Shown: one piece after another, positions 59,891 through 64,000 of the stretch
Layout: each line of letters begins with the position of its first letter
How positions within the stretch are numbered: position 1 is the first letter of the stretch
DNA from: Amaurobius ferox
Lineage: Eukaryota > Arthropoda > Arachnida > Araneae > Amaurobiidae
Assembly: GCA_951213105.1 (NCBI GenBank)
Contig: OX578139.1
Coordinates: forward strand, 72,416,684 to 72,480,683
DNA length: 64,000 nt
Direction of reading: 5' to 3'
Position numbers and translations under genes: made by a program
Notes under the pieces: generated by a model
Databases searched by the model: none
Told to the model about the DNA's origin: nothing
What the model saw: the letters and a program-made list of their open reading frames with translations, nothing else

Positions 59891-60737
59891 CATTTTCCAA
59901 GATATTGACTATTCATCAATTTGACATCATTTTTATTAACTTAGTGTCATTTTTGCCAATTTGGAAACATTTTAAATAGAATCTCAAGTTGACGATATTT
60001 TGTTAATTTATCGACAAGCATTACAGACAGACAGACAAACTAATAAATTACATTTGACGAATTGTTTGATGTCAAAATACAAAACTATTGTGAAACAGTG
60101 TCTCGTGAATAAAACCTACCAGAATGATGCTAACACCGTTGTCACTTAATATTGTACATGGAATGGAAACATATTACGGCAGTTAGCACTGTTTTAATTT
60201 CCTGTATTTTTTAAAATTTATTTGAAAAACGTACAATATATCAAGAATGGTTCATGCTATTATCCCAAAGTTTATGTTATTCATTTTCTAATAAAAAATT
60301 AAATAAAAAATGATATTTTATGTAACAATATTAAAGGTTCTGATTTTTATGATTTTTTTCAAAATTTCATTCGAAAGTTTGGAGCTGGTTTCCAATCATT
60401 CGATTGCATATAAAATCAGTAGATTTCCAGTATTCACTGATTGTAATAATCGAATTTTTTTTTGTTTGAAACGTTCCATCCGTTCGTTAGATATCGCATC
60501 CACTGACTCAAGGACGCGCACACTAATATACATACACACACACTAATACACATACACACACTAATATACATACGCATATTACATACATTAATATACATGC
60601 ACACACACACACACAGAGTTCACTTTAAAAACATTCGATTCGATTTCAGGAATGTTTGAAACAAGCTCTACCGTCGAAAACACTAAGTAGAGTTCGAGAT
60701 TTCAACCTCGTCATAATACTTTCCCTATACATTATAT
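59891..60737 (-). mobile_element. HINE-A repeat, copy i (old)
   Basis: Diverged copy in minus orientation: CCAAGATATTGACTATTCATCA, CATTTTTATTAACTTAGTGTC, GAACGGTTCATGC-like, a decayed CA tract (60525-60617) and a head ACTTTCCCTATACATTATAT. The TCTGATGTG end is missing. The head is split by a small MITE at 60738. Confidence 0.7.
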
Positions 60738-60944
60738 CAGTGGTTTTCAAATTTATTTTCTCACGAAACCTTTTTGAAATTTAATTTGATGGTAGAACCC
60801 CAAAATAAGAAATATCCCCATTTGTCCAAATTATGCATCAAAATTTTACACGTTTTTAAATTTAAGACAATTTGTATGAAACTATCACGTTGCAGTATCC
60901 CAAGGGTTCCGAAAACCTTGAAAAGTCCACCTTGAAAAACGATG
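60738..60944. mobile_element. hAT-like MITE with 8-bp target duplication
   Basis: Begins CAGTGGTTTTCAAAT and ends CTTGAAAAACGATG, imperfect inverted repeats resembling the hAT CAGTGGTTCTCAA end. Flanks CATTATAT (60730-60737) and CATTATTC (60945-60952) are an 8-bp duplication with two mismatches, the hAT size. It is 207 bp and non-coding. Confidence 0.5.
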
Positions 60945-60952
60945 CATTATTC

Positions 60953-62684
60953 TAGGTATGTCAGAAAAGTAACATTTATTGCTCCCACAAACCGAAAATG
61001 TCAAGCAAATTTCCTTAAAATGTCACAAATTTGGCATTTTTAAAATGACAAATATTCCTTCCTTTCAAATAATCTTCAATTTTCGTCACTGATTGTTGTA
61101 CTATATAAGTATTGAACAACATACGGATCCTACACATATATTTACTCCAAAATTTCGCATATAAACGTTCTATTCAAATAATAAATTATATATGTGGGTG
61201 GAACATTTCTTACACTCATTGCAAACAATCTGTTTGCAGTACAAAAAGGTCTTAAATACATGTATTTTCATAGTATTACTTTAAAACCAAAATGTACATA
61301 AAACATGATTTAAATAATGGAAAACATATGTATCTAATCTGTCTTCATGAACAATATCGCGGATTAAAAACAATCGTCTTTCTCTGCGCTTTTGCAGGAG
61401 TTGCGAAAATAGTGTACCAGAATTGGCGGTAAAACGTCGTTTGGCGTGTGATGTGAGAGAAGATTTTTGAATTGGTATACCTTTGGGCTTATCGTATCCT
61501 GAGGAATATGGATGGGTCTCATTGTGACATAATCCTCCGAAAGACGAACAATGTACACCGATTATAAGAAAAAAGTTTATTTCAAGAAACTATAAGAGAC
61601 ATAACTGATGCTTATAAAGATGTTTATACTTTTCTGCTTAAATAATAAGTGTCTTAATATACAAAAGTCTGTTTGTTCTCATCCAACATGCTATAAAAGA
61701 AAAATCCTTAGACTATATATATGTCTGTCTATCATATAACGACGCTATTTTATAAAAATGCATTTTCAGTTAAAAGTAAGCATATTTTGAAAACTAATTC
61801 GTCATTTAATTTATATTCATTTGTGCTTCTAGGAGAATTTTGAGAAACAACCTTTATCAACAATAACATATATAAGTAAATACTATGATTTTAATAATGT
61901 GATAAGTAAAATTTTATATATGTATTTTCTCTGAATCAAACAACCGGTGTATATGTGATGTATAATATTTTAGTATTTTCTTTATGCAATTAGTACAAAA
62001 TTTAACTCCTGAAACTCCCAATGTTATTTTATAGCTTACATGTCTATGACGCTATTTGTGTTTTGCCAAAATTCCTGTTCATGTAGGAATCATTTTCCGT
62101 TATTGAAAATCAATAAGTGCAAGGTTTATTGGAAAGCTGATACACATAACCTTTTCAAACAAAGAATATCTCTAAAGAATTCCCATAAAATCAAACTTTT
62201 GAAATCTTATGTAAGAAATAACTTCATGAAACGTATATATGAAATTTATAAGAAGTTGAACATTGCATAGGTTTTTAACTTAACATTTAAAAACTTCACT
62301 TATTTCGGCTTTAAAAAAGTAAATTATTAAAATGAATTCTTTAAATATAGTTGCAATAAAACGTCAAGCTTTTTTATGAGTGATAATAAGTCATTAAAAT
62401 AACAAGTTTATAAATCTAAGAAGGCAAATTTTCAATAATCAATAATTCAATTAAACGTACAAAAACTATTTTCAATTTCCCGTTTGAAGGCAAATAAATT
62501 GCTGATTGTCAACTAATATCACAGAGTCCAACCATATTGCATATGTTTTTCTATTTCCTTATTCTTTATGTTCGAGTTCAAAATTATTTTATTTTCTTAA
62601 CTGCTATACATCACTTTGTTATTGAAACGAAGTAACTTTAATGTTTGTTGAAATACTAAACGTCTATTGATAATGAGCACGGTT
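60953..62684. other. Unassigned spacer
   Basis: Short frames at 61364-61558 and 62040-62270 show no family signature; AT-rich throughout. Confidence 0.4.
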
Positions 62685-62935
62685 AAAAATCCTTGATTTT
62701 CTCTTGAATGAAATACCATACAAACCTGACACATATCCCCTTCATCTTTATCCCAAGAAGAACCAGAGAAAATATAAAAGATTCATTTATAAACCATTTT
62801 TAACAAATTGAACACCATTGCAACTGAGGGTATAACAATAAGAACCTTGATTGCTTCTGGAAGGAAATACCGTAGAAATCCGATATATATCCACTTCCTC
62901 TGCATTTAAAGCAAAACAAAAAAATATAAATAATT
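62685..62935. repeat. ~155-bp imperfect tandem duplication
   Basis: AATCCTTGATTTTCTCTTGA with GAAATACCATACAAACC (62686-62726) is echoed by AACCTTGATTGCTTCTGGAA with GAAATACCGTAGAAATCC (62842-62882), each followed by a TATCC-C-TTC phrase. Confidence 0.45.
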
Positions 62936-62939
62936 TATA

Positions 62940-63844
62940 TAGGGTGTTCCAAAAACATTGACCTTGGAGTTTATTCCTTAAATATTGCTCTTAGATATAT
63001 ATAATAAATTACAAAGTTGCCTAAAATAAGGTACAGAATTTCATGAAATCGATAAACATTTTCAGGGGAGTAAATATGAAGAAATGCAAAATTTAAATTT
63101 TATACGACCCCGTACAAAAACATTTCCAATGAGTAAAATGTGCCCCATTACACTGATAAGGTGATGTACAAAATTTCAGCATTCTATCATAAAAAGCCCC
63201 AGAGATATGTTTAAACAAAGTTGGTGAGGGATTAATCAAAAATTAAAATGTAAATGTTACAGCGAGAGTGCAAATGAGGCAACGCAGAAATGCATCATAC
63301 GCAAATAATATCTGGCTCTTATATGGATCTTTGGCATGGATGGAAAACAATTTGAACAAGCTTTGTAATGTTTATGTAAAGTTATTATTTCTACACAGTG
63401 TAGATACTTTTGTACCAATAAATAGCAAAATTATTAGTTATTTATGTAATCATTGTTTTCTTTCGTAATTTGTGTATGACCTCTGGAACGCGGTCTGCCG
63501 ACATGATTTTTTCCCTCTGAGAACCCATGTCGATGCATCGAAAAATGGTTTCAGTCAGCATTTTTGCCTTTTCGTATCTCTGGGACTTTTTATGGCAAAA
63601 TGCTGAAATTTTGTACATCACCTTATTAGTGTATGGTGCACATTTCCCTCATTGGAAATGTTTTTGAACGGGAGCAGTATAGAAATTTAAATTGTGTATT
63701 TCTTAAAATTTAATTCTCTTGAAAATTTTAACCGATTTCATAAAATTCTGTCACTTTTTACACGCAACTTTGTAATTTATTATATATGTCTAAGATCAAT
63801 ATTTAAGGAATAAAAACCGAAGTCAATAATTTTAGGACACCCTG
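62940..63844. mobile_element. Long-TIR DNA element (Tc1/mariner-type MITE)
   Basis: Ends TAGGGTGTTCC and GGACACCCTG belong to inverted repeats of about 270-300 bp each. Both arms contain ATTCCTTAAATATTG, ATAATAAATTACAAAGTTGC, AACATTTCCAATGAG and AAGGTGATGTACAAAATTTC. The flanks are TA-rich. The central ~280 bp holds a 66-codon frame (63268-63468) with no transposase motif. Terminal CAGGGTG and TA context suggest Tc1/mariner mobilisation. Confidence 0.7.
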
Positions 63845-64000
63845 TATATAATCCATTTATGTTCTAGCAAAATGAACTCCAGTGGGATTTGGAGGGTATA
63901 TCAATGAGAATTGTTTAGCAGAAAATGGAGGCGGATGCTGTTGACTACTTTTTCAATGACTGGAACTGGAGCTATACCATCATGATAATAGCAGACGTAA

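Overview
The window looks like gene-poor, AT-rich nuclear DNA from an invertebrate animal. Permuted-domain Penelope-like elements (PLEs), tRNA-derived SINEs, Tc1/mariner remnants and HINE/DINE-1-like repeats together suit an arthropod, possibly a chelicerate such as a spider; the species is inference. I could not support any host protein-coding gene, rRNA or functional tRNA. Nearly everything recognisable is a transposable element (TE), a tandem repeat or the remains of one.

Layout. 1-8.7 kb: two SINE pieces, 46-, 25- and 42-bp minisatellites, a HINE-like copy, and a second HINE-like family (B) carrying a nested CRE-rich MITE. 8.7-12.6 kb: the best-preserved element, a Naiad-like PLE on the minus strand. 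Its GIY-YIG endonuclease (226 aa) lies upstream of its reverse transcriptase (RT, 663 aa) and the two are separated by a frame break at an A8 run; repeats flank both ends. 12.6-21.8 kb: three HINE-A copies and a SINE. 21.8-25 kb: a mariner-like deletion derivative, a 21-bp minisatellite, a TIR element full of CCAATATTGG, and a 55-bp satellite. 25-32.8 kb: a LINE tail, a tandem array of tRNA-like units and two HINE-A copies. 33.1-37 kb: a dimeric satellite, then a large palindrome (34864-36076) with AT arrays in both arms, abutting a broken PLE RT with a 66-bp insertion. 39.5-43.1 kb: a LINE C-terminus, a GC-rich tract with repeated stem-loops, and a SINE. 44-50 kb: a 250-bp tandem repeat and two HINE-A copies. 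50.5-53.4 kb: a second, decayed PLE on the plus strand. 53.7-56.8 kb: Tc3-like and Tc1-like transposon fossils side by side. 57-64 kb: a long AT array with a PLE-end block, minor repeats, an old HINE-A copy with a nested hAT-like MITE, and a long-TIR element.

How the parts relate. The three PLE pieces keep the order endonuclease then RT, or fit it, and share motifs (HGHIITGDL, YVDD or its derivative). A ~73-nt structured block occurs at both ends of PLE1, twice in the palindrome and once beside the 57-kb AT array, each time near an (AT)n tract. Nine HINE-A copies and one sibling family share asymmetric terminal repeats, a terminal hairpin and, in most copies, an internal CA/GT microsatellite. 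I judge these PLE ends, the palindrome and the tRNA-like array the least explained parts of the window.
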